This document shows positions 13,133 to 23,161 of a DNA stretch of 64,000 bases, one piece after another (position 1 is the first letter of the stretch; each line of letters begins with the position of its first letter). Position numbers and translations under genes: made by a program. The stretch is taken from contig JAXBDG010000014.1 of assembly GCA_036320915.1 (NCBI GenBank), forward strand, positions 620,001 to 684,000, read 5' to 3'. The stretch is from Linnemannia elongata. Taxonomy: Eukaryota > Mortierellomycota > Mortierellomycetes > Mortierellales > Mortierellaceae. A model generated the notes under the pieces. The model saw only the letters and a program-made list of their open reading frames with translations, had not been told where the DNA came from and made no database searches.

Positions 13133-14956
13133 TTAACTCCAATCGTATCCAACACCACACTTGTCGAGGCCGGGATCTTCGAGGTCATAGAGCAGACAGG
13201 TCCTCCTTGTCTGAGCGCGAATTCCAAAAAGAGATTGAAAATTGGGAAGCTCTCTTTCGAACCATTTCATTTCACGAATTCCGATCCGGTGTTCCATGCT
13301 CAGGACATACAGCATCTTGAGACTCTTCATCCCCGACAGGATATCAAGCCCACTGTCGAGCGACATTTCGAGACAATTTAATTGTTGACCTCTGTCGAAG
13401 GATCCTGTTTTCCCATTGTGGGGGATTGTAATTTCGACTGTGAGATGTGGTGGGCAAAATGCACCCAGTTGAAGGTATTCTAGGTTGACGAGCGTCGCGA
13501 GTCTAGTATAGACTTCTCGCTGGATACGGCGGCTCTCGTCCATCTGCATGCTACTGGTGGTGGTAGTAGTTTCTGCTCCTTCTGAGAGGGGGAGAATCCT
13601 GTCGGCTTTCCAGTCAAACAAGACGTCGGGCCGTGGGATGTTGGTGATCTGGATATTGAGATAAGTAAGAAGTGTGCAGTTCCAGGTCGATTGCAACATG
13701 ACCCGATGGTCGAGCAATGGCCAATTGTGGTGGAATTCGAGGCGGCGTAAAGCGGTGCCAGTGTGGAGTATGGTTTGGATATCTTGGTTGGCGATGCGTT
13801 CCCCAAGGTAGATGTGGAGGTTCTGGAGACCGTGTTGACAGGATTCTAGGATGGCGCTGAAGGTGGTGGGCGAGGTGAGTGGGCAGCCCTTCACCTGGAT
13901 CGATGTCCATGCTTCCCGAGGTTTGTCATTGTTGTTGGGGGTTTCTTGGTTGGCCTTCCAGAGACTAGATATTTCATCTGCCATGGCTTGGTCTTCCTCG
14001 GGAGAGAACTCGACTGCGGCCACCTCAAAGTACCGAGGCCTAGTCCCTGTCACTGTAGCCACAGCGTTGGTCACATTTGGATGGATGAACTCCCAGGAGT
14101 ACTTGAGATTGAGTCCATATATCTTGATATCCGACGAACAGCTCTGGAGGAAGCGGACAAAGATCGCCGACGAGACCTCCGGATCCAATGGTGTAAACGC
14201 TGGACTGTACCCCGCGCCCAGACTAAAAACCTTTAAATTCGGATGAGGCTTCGCACCTCTGACTGCGGCAGGGTTCTTTGTCTGTTCGTCCTTGTCCTTG
14301 GATTGGATTGGGAATTGAAAATAACCGAGGGTGAGGGTAACGAGGGAAGTAGGACAGGTTTCGAGGAAGTACCGCATGACGAGGGGTTGGATCTGGACAA
14401 CGAGATGTTTGAAGAGACTGAGGTGTTGGAGCCGTGTCATGGAGTCGCAGATGATACGGAGGAGTGGCAAAAGGTGTTGGTGCTGGTTGCTAGCCAGGGT
14501 CGCGACGTCGAGTTGGAGGCTCCGGAGAGTTGAACTGCAAGCTTCCAGGATCTTGAGGACACAATCATTGCCATTTTTCCTAAACTTGTCCCCCGTCAGA
14601 TACAACTCTGTCAGTCGCACCTCTGGAGGCTCTGGTACTCCTCCTCGCAAGCGATTTGGAAGTACGATGGTACTCAAGAACTGCTGGATAACATCCCCGC
14701 GAGTCGAGCGGGTTCGGAAGCCCCGGATATGTTGCCTATACCGAAGGAAGGCAGCTTTGGACTCGGGTGTAAGGAATGCGAGAGCTTGGGTTTGGTTCTG
14801 GAGAGGGATATGGGAGTAGAGGAAGGGCGTGTAAGCGTGATGCCATGCTTTGGAGACGAGGGTCATTTGGGAGAGGTCATGGGGGTGGAGGTAGATTGCG
14901 AGGTTTGATCTGAGCTCTGGGAGGAGGGTTGATCTTGATGTGTTTTGTTCGCCCAT
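13133..14956 (-). CDS. F-box/LRR protein, about 607 aa
   Basis: Single-exon gene convergent with FANCD2 (88 bp between stop codons). The F-box is at the N-terminus (LLPELRSNLAIYLHPHDLSQ, then TLVSKAWHHAYTPFLYSHI), followed by leucine-rich repeats such as LRSLQLDVATLASN, LQHLSLFKHL and LRRLEFHHNWPLLDHRVML. The C-terminus carries LEMSLDSGLDILSG...MEHRIGIREMKWFERELP, nearly the same tail as the F-box gene at 23162-24919, so the two are paralogs. The start at 14956 (MGEQNTS) is 15 codons inside a second in-frame ATG at 15001; the shorter form puts the F-box nearer the end, as in its relatives, but 15001 cannot be excluded. Presumed SCF substrate receptor; the target is unknown. Confidence 0.87.
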   Translation of the reverse strand: MGEQNTSRSTLLPELRSNLAIYLHPHDLSQMTLVSKAWHHAYTPFLYSHIPLQNQTQALAFLTPESKAAFLRYRQHIRGFRTRSTRGDVIQQFLSTIVLPNRLRGGVPEPPEVRLTELYLTGDKFRKNGNDCVLKILEACSSTLRSLQLDVATLASNQHQHLLPLLRIICDSMTRLQHLSLFKHLVVQIQPLVMRYFLETCPTSLVTLTLGYFQFPIQSKDKDEQTKNPAAVRGAKPHPNLKVFSLGAGYSPAFTPLDPEVSSAIFVRFLQSCSSDIKIYGLNLKYSWEFIHPNVTNAVATVTGTRPRYFEVAAVEFSPEEDQAMADEISSLWKANQETPNNNDKPREAWTSIQVKGCPLTSPTTFSAILESCQHGLQNLHIYLGERIANQDIQTILHTGTALRRLEFHHNWPLLDHRVMLQSTWNCTLLTYLNIQITNIPRPDVLFDWKADRILPLSEGAETTTTTSSMQMDESRRIQREVYTRLATLVNLEYLQLGAFCPPHLTVEITIPHNGKTGSFDRGQQLNCLEMSLDSGLDILSGMKSLKMLYVLSMEHRIGIREMKWFERELPNFQSLFGIRAQTRRTCLLYDLEDPGLDKCGVGYDWS

Positions 14957-15423
14957 TGTTGGTGATGGCGTGATGGTGGAAGTGGGATTGGGACGATGCA
15001 TGAGTAAGAAAAAAGGAAGGTGAAAATAGGCGACCCGCACCAACAAAATAACGAGAAGAGCGCAAATGCGACCACGATTTTTACTGCGGGCGCATTGGGC
15101 ATTGCTTCAGGGTGACAGTGTCTTCAATGAACTCCGAAACGGCGTTTTCCTTGATTTCTTCGAAAGGTCGTTCCACAGACTGAACAAAAGATTTCATGTT
15201 GTGCATCATTGATACTTCAAAAATGTTGGAAGGTGATGAACTAGCTCCTAGACACTCCGACAGTCACTCGTACTAGATAGAAGAAAACGCTTGGCTGGTT
15301 TTCCTGCTTTATGCCTTTTATTTTCTTCTCTTCTTCTTGCCACCAAAACAGCACTACAGGACAACAAAAGGCACAGAAAACAGGAGGGCTAGTGCATCGG
15401 AAAGCTCATCAACAACAGCCTCC

Positions 15424-16017
15424 ATGCTCGAGCTACAGCAACCAGAGCATCTAGAGCAGCCACCGCAGCCAGAGCAGCAGGCACCATTCTATGGTCCTCG
15501 CACGCTGCGATCCTACATTCGCGACTCCTTCCGCAAACTCAACGCCTTTGAAGAACAGCAAGAGGCTCACATCCTGGCATACCTCACAACGTCCGCACCC
15601 ACACCCACACTCGCACTCACACCTGCACCCGATCCCAACAACCCTCGCAGTGACATTGGAAACACCAACAACTCAAACAACACACGATCATTCCTAGCCA
15701 GGGGTAATGATCTCGAACGTCAGAACTTGGTCACCATCCGTCGCCAGTACTATAGAGCCTTCCCTAACGCTCTGGATTTGATTAACCAACTCCCAGAAGC
15801 ACAAGTCATCGCTCGGAAGCGGTACCTGCGTCACATCTTGGTTCGCCTTAACCGGGTCTTGGACCGCATGAACTTTGAGCTCACACAGTCAAAGGCAGCA
15901 ACAGCAGCTACAGGTGGTGATGATAACATGGGTCTCCACCGAACGATCCTTCGGATGCATCAGGATGTTATGATGCAATTCGCTCGGTTGTTCAGAGAGA
16001 TTGCGGCCAAGTATTAG
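15424..16017 (+). CDS. unrecognised protein, 197 aa
   Basis: I do not recognise this family. The ORF is open upstream of ATG 15424 only through non-ATG codons, so 15424 is taken as the start. The N-terminus is Gln/Glu/Pro-rich; a helical segment LRSYIRDSFRKLNAFEEQQE follows, then a Pro/Thr/Asn-rich linker (about residues 55-95, containing runs of TPTLALTPAP and N/S), then a second basic helical region with RRQYYRAFPNALDLI and RKRYLRHILVRLNRVLDRM. No signal peptide or membrane segment is visible. Two predicted helical blocks joined by a disordered linker are compatible with a small nuclear or adaptor protein, but that is speculation. It stands alone between a divergent F-box gene and the ABC transporter. 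Confidence 0.6.
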   Translation: MLELQQPEHLEQPPQPEQQAPFYGPRTLRSYIRDSFRKLNAFEEQQEAHILAYLTTSAPTPTLALTPAPDPNNPRSDIGNTNNSNNTRSFLARGNDLERQNLVTIRRQYYRAFPNALDLINQLPEAQVIARKRYLRHILVRLNRVLDRMNFELTQSKAATAATGGDDNMGLHRTILRMHQDVMMQFARLFREIAAKY

Positions 16018-17594
16018 TGGCGTCTCTTGGTTCGTTTCTTTTTCTATCGTTAGATGGATGCTTTTCATTTTCTCTTGGTTCCATTTATCTGAGAGCACAA
16101 ACTGTACAAAACCGCGGCTTTATTGTTTTCTTTGCTACTCTAGCTCTTTCCCTATTAGCTCTTTCTAACCTTCCCTCTTCTTTTCCAACATCCCACCACT
16201 GCAAACTACAAAACGATAGTAAACATAAACGATGTCGATCTTTGCTACCTTCATTGTCTTTCCCATTGGCAGTTGGAATTTTCACTCGCACAGACACAAA
16301 AGAAAGGGGAGAGATTTTCTCACCTTTATTTTTTCGGGCAATAGAAAACATTTGCTCCAAGATAACATTTACTGGCCCCCAACTTGGTCAAGATCATGTG
16401 GATCGCTGGTGGGCTACTTGCTTTAGAAGAGGCATATCTCCTGCTGTGTACCAGCAGGTCCCCGGATCCGGAATATTATAAGGGTGCTTCATGAAAGCAG
16501 AGAGGGTTTTCCCTTTTCTGTGGTCTCAAAGAGACATAAACGAGGGTAACGCCAAGAGCTGAAAAAAAAAAATCTCCCCGCGCAATTAAGCTCATTATTC
16601 CTCTAAAGTTACCGAGGGTATGTCTGGTCGAAACCGAGGGCTGTTTTTATTGATTCGAATTTACGGGTGGATGACGTGAATGAGAAAGAGATATGTCACA
16701 GGACGAAAGAGACAAGAGACAAGAGACAAGAGACAAGAGAGACATAGAGTGGCAAAAGACTGAGAGAAAACGGGGAAAGGAAGAGAAGGAGGATCGATGT
16801 TCTCCCGGATAGCATTCCCTAGCAACGCAGCCTCATTTCTTCCACACAAATAACTCATCTCCCTTCCCCAGTCATGCATGTGCGGCGCACATATCGCAAT
16901 TGGCCCTGCTTTGTTCAACAACGCCACCCTCCTTTCTTTCTTGGACGCACGCAACTATATGAATCATGAAAACCGGGGTCAACAGCCCATTTTAGTTCAA
17001 TTCAGCATCCCCTTGTTCCTGAATCAGAGAGAGGGCCATACTGTAAGTATCAGAAAAAACAAAAGCGTATCACTTGGAGCATAGAGGCTATCAACTATGC
17101 CTTTCTGTGCTTAATCCAATGTTGGTTTGATTATTCGATGGAATGGGAAGAAAAGAACAAAAAAAGCAACAGCCCAAATCCAGTGTTTAATACGTGGCGG
17201 GACGGGATAAAGAGAGACGACAGCCCTAACCCAACATGTAATACGTGACACGGTAAAATAAAGTCGACAGTTGAGAACGAAAAAACAAAGTTGGAGTTCG
17301 AACACAGTGCTCACCCTTCCGCCACTAATAAAGGAGGTGCGTACTTCTTCTTTTCTTATTTGCTTCGCTTGTTCAGCCTCTTCTCTCTCCCTCTCCTTCA
17401 TTTTACACTCTCCTCATTCTCCTTTACTTTTCTCCTGCCGGACATCGTATCCAATTACCTATTCATCACCGTCTCCTTCTCTATTGACAAGGACAGTGCG
17501 CCTTCCCTTCCCTCTCTCATCACACAGTCAACTTTTATCCTCCCTTCTCCCCCCTCTTCATTCCTTCCTCTTGTAAAGCAAATCACGATCCACC
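16018..17594. other. intergenic, 1.6 kb
   Basis: No credible gene on either strand. It holds a short 7-bp microsatellite (gacaaga, about 4-5 copies, near 16708-16741), A/T-rich stretches, and a long pyrimidine-rich leader (17340-17590) directly before the ABC transporter start, typical of fungal 5' leaders. Confidence 0.5.
17170..17264 (+). promoter_or_regulatory. imperfect direct repeat with two TAATACGTG sites
   Basis: Two copies of a roughly 43-bp segment beginning cagccc and ending ggataaag / aaataaag, each containing TAATACGTG (17188-17196 and 17239-17247, 51 bp apart). ACGTG is a common bHLH/bZIP core. The pair lies about 350-400 bp upstream of the ABC transporter start. A regulatory role is inference. 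Confidence 0.3.
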
Positions 17595-20500
17595 ATGCTT
17601 GGCAAGAAGAAGCAGGCCCAGGATAATCCCTTGACATCTCCTCAGCAGGGCGATTCCTCAATCCAAATCCCTATGGAACCCATTACAGAAAAGGAGATCT
17701 TTGAGCCTCTCCCCGAACCCATTGATTTTTCTCACATCAAGCCCACAACACGACACCAGTTCAGAGGCATGGCTCGTCGGGCACTCTCCTACCACCGCCG
17801 TCAACGAATTGCTAGCATCGGCTGTCTAGTCGTGTGGCCTGTTCTTCTGGTCATCCTGTGTCATATCCTCAACAAGACCTTGGACACCCTCGACCGTCGA
17901 GGACTCATCCGTTATTGCACGAACGAAGCCGACCCGCAGTTTGGCAGGACGTTCTCTCTTCGATATGGAGGTTTCTTGCCAGGGGACAATAATGTCTACA
18001 ACTCACCTTCTTATCCGGCAGTATTCGAGCCTATGGAGTTTGATGATTCGCAACAGGCGTGCGTGAGATGGTTCGGAGAATCATTCCCAGTCAGTGCGCC
18101 CTATCAGAATGCAACCTGGACAAATGCTAATCTCCTGGATTCGTAAGTCAAGAGATATTGAGCTACCATCTCCGTGGCAAGGCAAAGGTGAACCAAACTT
18201 TCAAATGTAATACCCACATTAACATGCCTCCATTTTCTTACTTTCCCTTACCATAGAACCTACGTACCCTCACCGGACTTTGGGTGGTTCAACGTTTCAA
18301 AGGTCTATGACGAATACTTGGCGATGAAGCGGCGTAAGTATTTTGAGAACCCAAAACTATACTCCAACCTGCTTTTCGATCCCATGGCTTTCTCGCTGAG
18401 CTGGAGCGTCAAAAGCGTCAACCAGACAGTGTATTACTCGACTGCCAACGCCGACATCGCTAGGACTCTCGGCGTCACAGTTAATGTTACACGAATGATC
18501 CTTGCAGAGCCATGGCCACCAATCGACCCCAACATCATTCTGTACAACACGTCTCTGATCGACCCTAAGAACGGCGTCTTGGGTGCTATCCCTCTCCGGT
18601 ACATAAAGGGAAGCGATTATATTAGAGTCGACAACATGACTGGCAAGCGCGTGGACGTCTACACGCCAGCACCAATATATCGATATTTCGATAGTCGTGA
18701 GAGTATGGAGGAGAAGATTAAGGCGTGGGTGACAGACGATGCCGAGGGGTTTTACGTTGATCTCAACAGGCTCTTTGGTGGGATTCACTTTGAGTCTCTG
18801 GATATCGACAAGGCCAAGATCTCGATGACGATGCAGTTTGGAATATCGCCGTATGGACGCGACTCTGGTACAGCTACTCCCGGTTTGCGTCAGATCATCG
18901 CCGCGTCCCAAATGACGAATGCCTTGGCTCGACTCAAGTTCAAAGGACAGTACATCATCTCCCAAGGGATCCGAGCCCTTCCGTACGAGTTGCAGTGGGA
19001 TCGTCTAAGCAACCGTTTTGCAGGATTGTCTGCAACCTATCTATTTCCCTTTGCTCTCTCCTTCTTGCTGCCGGGCTTTGCGACGATCCTGATTCAGGAG
19101 AAAGAAGGGCGTCATCGTATCTTGATGGCTATGGCAAGTGCTGACCTTTTTTTTTGTGTATGATTCAATGTTAGCAGGAGTAAAGAATTTTTTGTTGTAA
19201 CCGAGACTTTTATTCCACACGTTGCTTGTTGTACATAGAACGGGCTTAACAACGGAGCATACTATCTTGCCCACTATGTCGAGTTCATGACCATGCAGTT
19301 GATTCTGACAGTAGTCTTTGTGGTTACCGCCCTCGCGGTCAAGAACGAATTTCTCTGGAACACCAACCCAGGACTAGTCATTCTCCTCTTTCTCCTCTGG
19401 GCCCATGTTCAAACGACCTTCTCCTTCTTCCTAGCCTCATTATTCTCCAAGTCCCGAAGAGCTTCCCTTATAATTCACTTCTTCGTCGCGATCTCGGTCA
19501 TCCTTGCCTGTATGTCCGATATTATTTTCTCCGAAGGACCTCCCTTTGCTTGGTTCATTCACCCCACCTTTTCCTTCTTCTACATTGTAAAGGTGGGATT
19601 GATGCACGCCAGTATGATCAACAACCTGTACCCATGGAGCTTTTCGTCATTTGCTTCAGGACCCAATATGCTCGGATGCGTCGGCATGCTTTTGGGCGAG
19701 AGTATCCTTTTTGTTTTGCTCACTTTGTAAGTCATATGCTTGTATGCTCTCCTACGTTTTTAGTCTGGTTTTTGTTTCATTGCAGTGTAGTTTACTAACG
19801 ACTATGTACCGATTCTTCCGTTAGCTACGTTGACGCTGTGATGCCATCTGAGTACGGTGTCCGTCGACCCTGGCACTTTCCCATCTCTGGCCTCGTCAAG
19901 GCCCGCTCCTCTACATCCAGCTCTACTCGCGACATCGAGTCCAAGACAGTCCATGATGAAATTCATGCGAACCTCTCGGTAGACTCTGATCAGGAGTCTT
20001 TGGACGGCGGGGATGACGATGTTCGTGCCGAGCGGGAGCGCGTGCGCACCAAGTACAATCCTGAGACTACGCCTCTCATCATCGACAACCTGTACCATTG
20101 TTATCCTGGAAAGGCCGAGGCAGCCCTGAAGGGCATGACATTTGGTGTTGAGACTAACACGGTTCTCAGTCTTCTGGGACCCAACGGGGCAGGAAAGTCG
20201 ACTTTGATTCATTTGTTGACAGGCCTGTACGAGCCCACACGAGGATCCGCGTCGGTCGCTGGTGCCAATATTCGCACTGAGATGTCTCTGGTCCACTCCA
20301 GGATGGGTGTATGCCCCCAGCATGATATCCTTTGGGATGACCTAACTGTTGCCGACCATTTGCTATTCTACTCTCGTCTCCGTGGCGTCCCGCCTGCCTT
20401 GGAACAACAGTCCGTCGCTTTTGCTATCGCTTCAGTTTCTTTAACAAGATTCCGTGATCGCCAGGTCAAGGGTCTCAGTGGAGGAGAGAAGCGTCGTGTC

Positions 20501-21121
20501 TCGATCGCGATCGCGCTGCTGGGCGATAACCGCGTGGTCTTCTTAGATGAGCCCTCGACTGGTCTGGATGCTGATGTTCGCCGTGTAATCTGGGATGTCG
20601 TCAACCGCGTCAAGATCAACCGCACCGTAGTCCTTACGACGCACTCAATGGAGGAGGCCGATATCCTCTCGGACAAGATCGCGATCATGACCGATGGGCT
20701 GTTGAGATGTATTGGCACGAGTTTACACTTGAAGGAGCTTTATGGATCAGGATTCCGCCTCAACATCACCTCCAAGCCCGGACGACTGGACGAGGCATGT
20801 CAAAGCATTGAGGAAAAATTGATGCACAAGACTGTACTATCTTACCGCAGGATCGACAAGTTCACCAACGCCAGCGTATTTGAGTTCGACCTTGAGCCCA
20901 ACGCAAGCGAACAATTGACCCAGCCAGATGGAATTGTTTCTACCAAGCGGAGTGGACTTTCGAATATCTTTCACTGCCTCTCACAGAAAGACTTGTTCCC
21001 AGCGGTGGAGGATTGGGGTATCACTCAGACTACATTGGAGGACGTATTCATCAAGATAGTCACGGATGCCGACGCGACCTTGACGGTGCCTGCCGTCACC
21101 CAAAATACCAAGTCCGAGTAG
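17595..21121 (+). CDS. ABCA-like half-size ABC transporter, 1069 aa
   Basis: Lipid-exporter-type ABC subfamily A with one membrane domain and one nucleotide-binding domain. Exons 17595-18142, 18257-19133, 19239-19726, 19825-21121. The second intron has a GC donor (GCAAGT): splicing there joins ILMAM to NGLNNGAYYLAH, as the family requires, whereas reading on meets a stop. Membrane segments: one near residues 75-95 (CLVVWPVLLVILCHIL), a large luminal loop with several N-x-S/T sites, then a cluster of five or six helices in exons 2-4. NBD: Walker A GPNGAGKST (about residue 756), Q-loop CPQHDILW (803), signature LSGGEKRR (855), Walker B VVFLDEPS (875-881), H-loop TTHS (911). The start has a good context (tccaccATG). 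Full-size animal ABCA proteins have two such halves; half-size forms are known in plants and protists. Substrate unknown, probably a lipid. Confidence 0.92.
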
Positions 21122-22730
21122 ATTTTGTAAACTTTTGTAAACTCTTTTTCATGCTGTGCTTATACATACTCTAAAGCAATGGTCAAGCAATTCTTATTAC
21201 AGTTCTGTTTATTTTTCATTATTCCGAAAAGTTTTTTGAAAGGATGATAGCACTCGTGGAGCAAGAAGGGGAAAGGAAAAGGGAGTGCATTAATTATTTT
21301 TTTTACTGAATTACTGGTGTTGTTTGTACGCGATTTATAATGTTTGACGTTAGGGTGAAGCACGGCTTTTTTTTCCCCCTCCTAGTCCTGCATCAACAAT
21401 CAGGATCGTCGAGTGTGATTGTTGTTGTCCTGTTGTCCCTGTCGCCATAATTTTTGGTTGCAGAAAGAGGAGGAGAGAAACAAAAGAAAGTAGATGGTGA
21501 ATGTGGAATGAGTGAAAAATGAGGGAAGAGAGAAGAAAGAAGGCAAGTGGTTTCGAAGAGGTGGTCTATCACTTTGTTTATTAAACCAACGTCCCTATTC
21601 TTTTCTATCTCCTTTCGCGGGCATGTTCTTTTGTTCACCATTTCTTTTATTTGCGTTTTTGTATATTTTCATCCGTCGTTGACAGTTAGGGGTGGAGTTG
21701 GATCACATTAAACCACCTTTTTTTCGTTCTCTTCTTTTACCCACATTGTGTCCAAGTAATAATCTAGCTTCCAACACTCTTTTCTCTTTTTTTTTCCCCT
21801 CTCGTTTAGCCCTTCCTTTCTTTGTGTTTGTGTGCACTTATTTGTCCAACACAAAATCAAAAAAAGTCAGGAAACCCCCCCTTGTGGATTGACCGAGACG
21901 AACATATAGGAGTCAATTGAAAGTAGACCTTGCTGCTCTTTTCTTCTCCATTCACTCATCCACCATACTATATACGTTTGTCGCATTCTACACACTTAAA
22001 AGAACAGATAAAACCCACGAGGATGGATTCTGAATGATGATCGATTCATGGTACTTTATGCCACAGCTTGCTTGAATTCTTTTTGCTACCACAAATAAAA
22101 GCAGTACATCTGCGTGCACTAAGTGTTTCCAATAAGCAAGCCAGGCACAATCAGATTTTTTTTTATTTTACATGTGTTATGTCCCAAATGATGAGGATTC
22201 ACTTACCAATGACATCCTCGCCTTGCTGAGTGTGGTGAAAACGCCTGTGTCATGCTTCTCGTGGTCGTGTTTTAAATTTCAGAGTCGGCAGAGGTCTCCT
22301 GAAGCATCTCCTTCTCCAAGTTCTCAACCTTTCCCTCATAGGGTAATGCTGCTCCTATTGCGGCTTTCAGAGTGTTCGTCCCCTTTTGTCATCGCAGACT
22401 GTAACGCCACGAACAGACCTCAAGGATCCACCGTTTCATTATTAGCGACTATTAACTCAACTTGCGAAAAAAAAAAAAGACCTACAACTCTTGCTTGGTA
22501 TAACATGGTTCATCATTTGGTGACATCGTTCGTCATTTGAGTTTTCATGAAATCAGGAAATAAGGGCGAGAAAAGGCGAGGGAGGAAAGAAAAAAAATAA
22601 AGCAGAAAAATGCTCTTTCGTCCAGTGGCGTCCTATTTCCTTTGTGCCACGTACGAAAAAAGGGATCCACACTGCCATGGAACATACTACTCCTCATAAA
22701 GGAATTAGATGTCATGCGACCATTTCCTCT
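21122..22730. other. intergenic, 1.6 kb, A/T-rich
   Basis: No gene found. Contains pyrimidine-rich stretches (21760-21810) and short A/T runs. A possible box C/D-like pair near 22188-22229 was judged too weak to call. Confidence 0.5.
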
Positions 22731-23058
22731 ACAGTCGAAAATGGTTTTTGCGGACACTTGGCCAGCCAAACTGTCCGTAAAAAAAAATCAAATGAAATGA
22801 ATTCATTCTCTAAGAGAATCATTCTAAAACACGAAACACAGTCTCGGATATAAAGTGCACATGAGAGAAGGAAGAAAAGTCGTGTTTTATTCATGTCCAT
22901 CCTCTACATCAATTACGACTTTTCTTCCTTCTCTCATGTGCACTTTATATCCGATCGTGTTTTAGAATGATTCTCTTAGAGAATGAATTCATTTCATTTG
23001 ATTTTTTTTTACGGACAGTTTGGCTGGCCAAGTGTCCGCAAAAACCATTTTCGACTGT
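22731..23058. mobile_element. fold-back repeat or MITE-like element with about 145-bp arms
   Basis: Left arm 22731-22883 and right arm 22915-23058 are exact reverse complements, apart from 9 extra bases in the left arm (around aaacacagtc). The central loop is about 31 bp. The outer ends read ACAGTCGAAAATGG on both sides, CAGT-type termini as in Tc1/mariner-related MITEs. A TA precedes the left end but not the right, so no clear target duplication is visible. Inside each arm, CGGACACTTGGCCAGCCAAACTGTCCG is a second, smaller hairpin. It lies 104 bp downstream of the stop of the F-box gene on the minus strand, so a read-through transcript would fold into a long hairpin. It could be a MITE or a simple inverted duplication. 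Confidence 0.85.
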
Positions 23059-23161
23059 GCTTTCTCTTCACCAACACCTTTCCAATGCTCACAGTGCTCC
23101 CATACTTCAATTCAACCCAATACAATATTTGCAGCAAAGAGTGAAAAAAAAAAGGCTTATT

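Noticed and set aside
22188..22229. Box C/D-like ATGATGA ... CTGA pair
   Set aside because: Distance is short, no terminal stem and no convincing C'/D' boxes.
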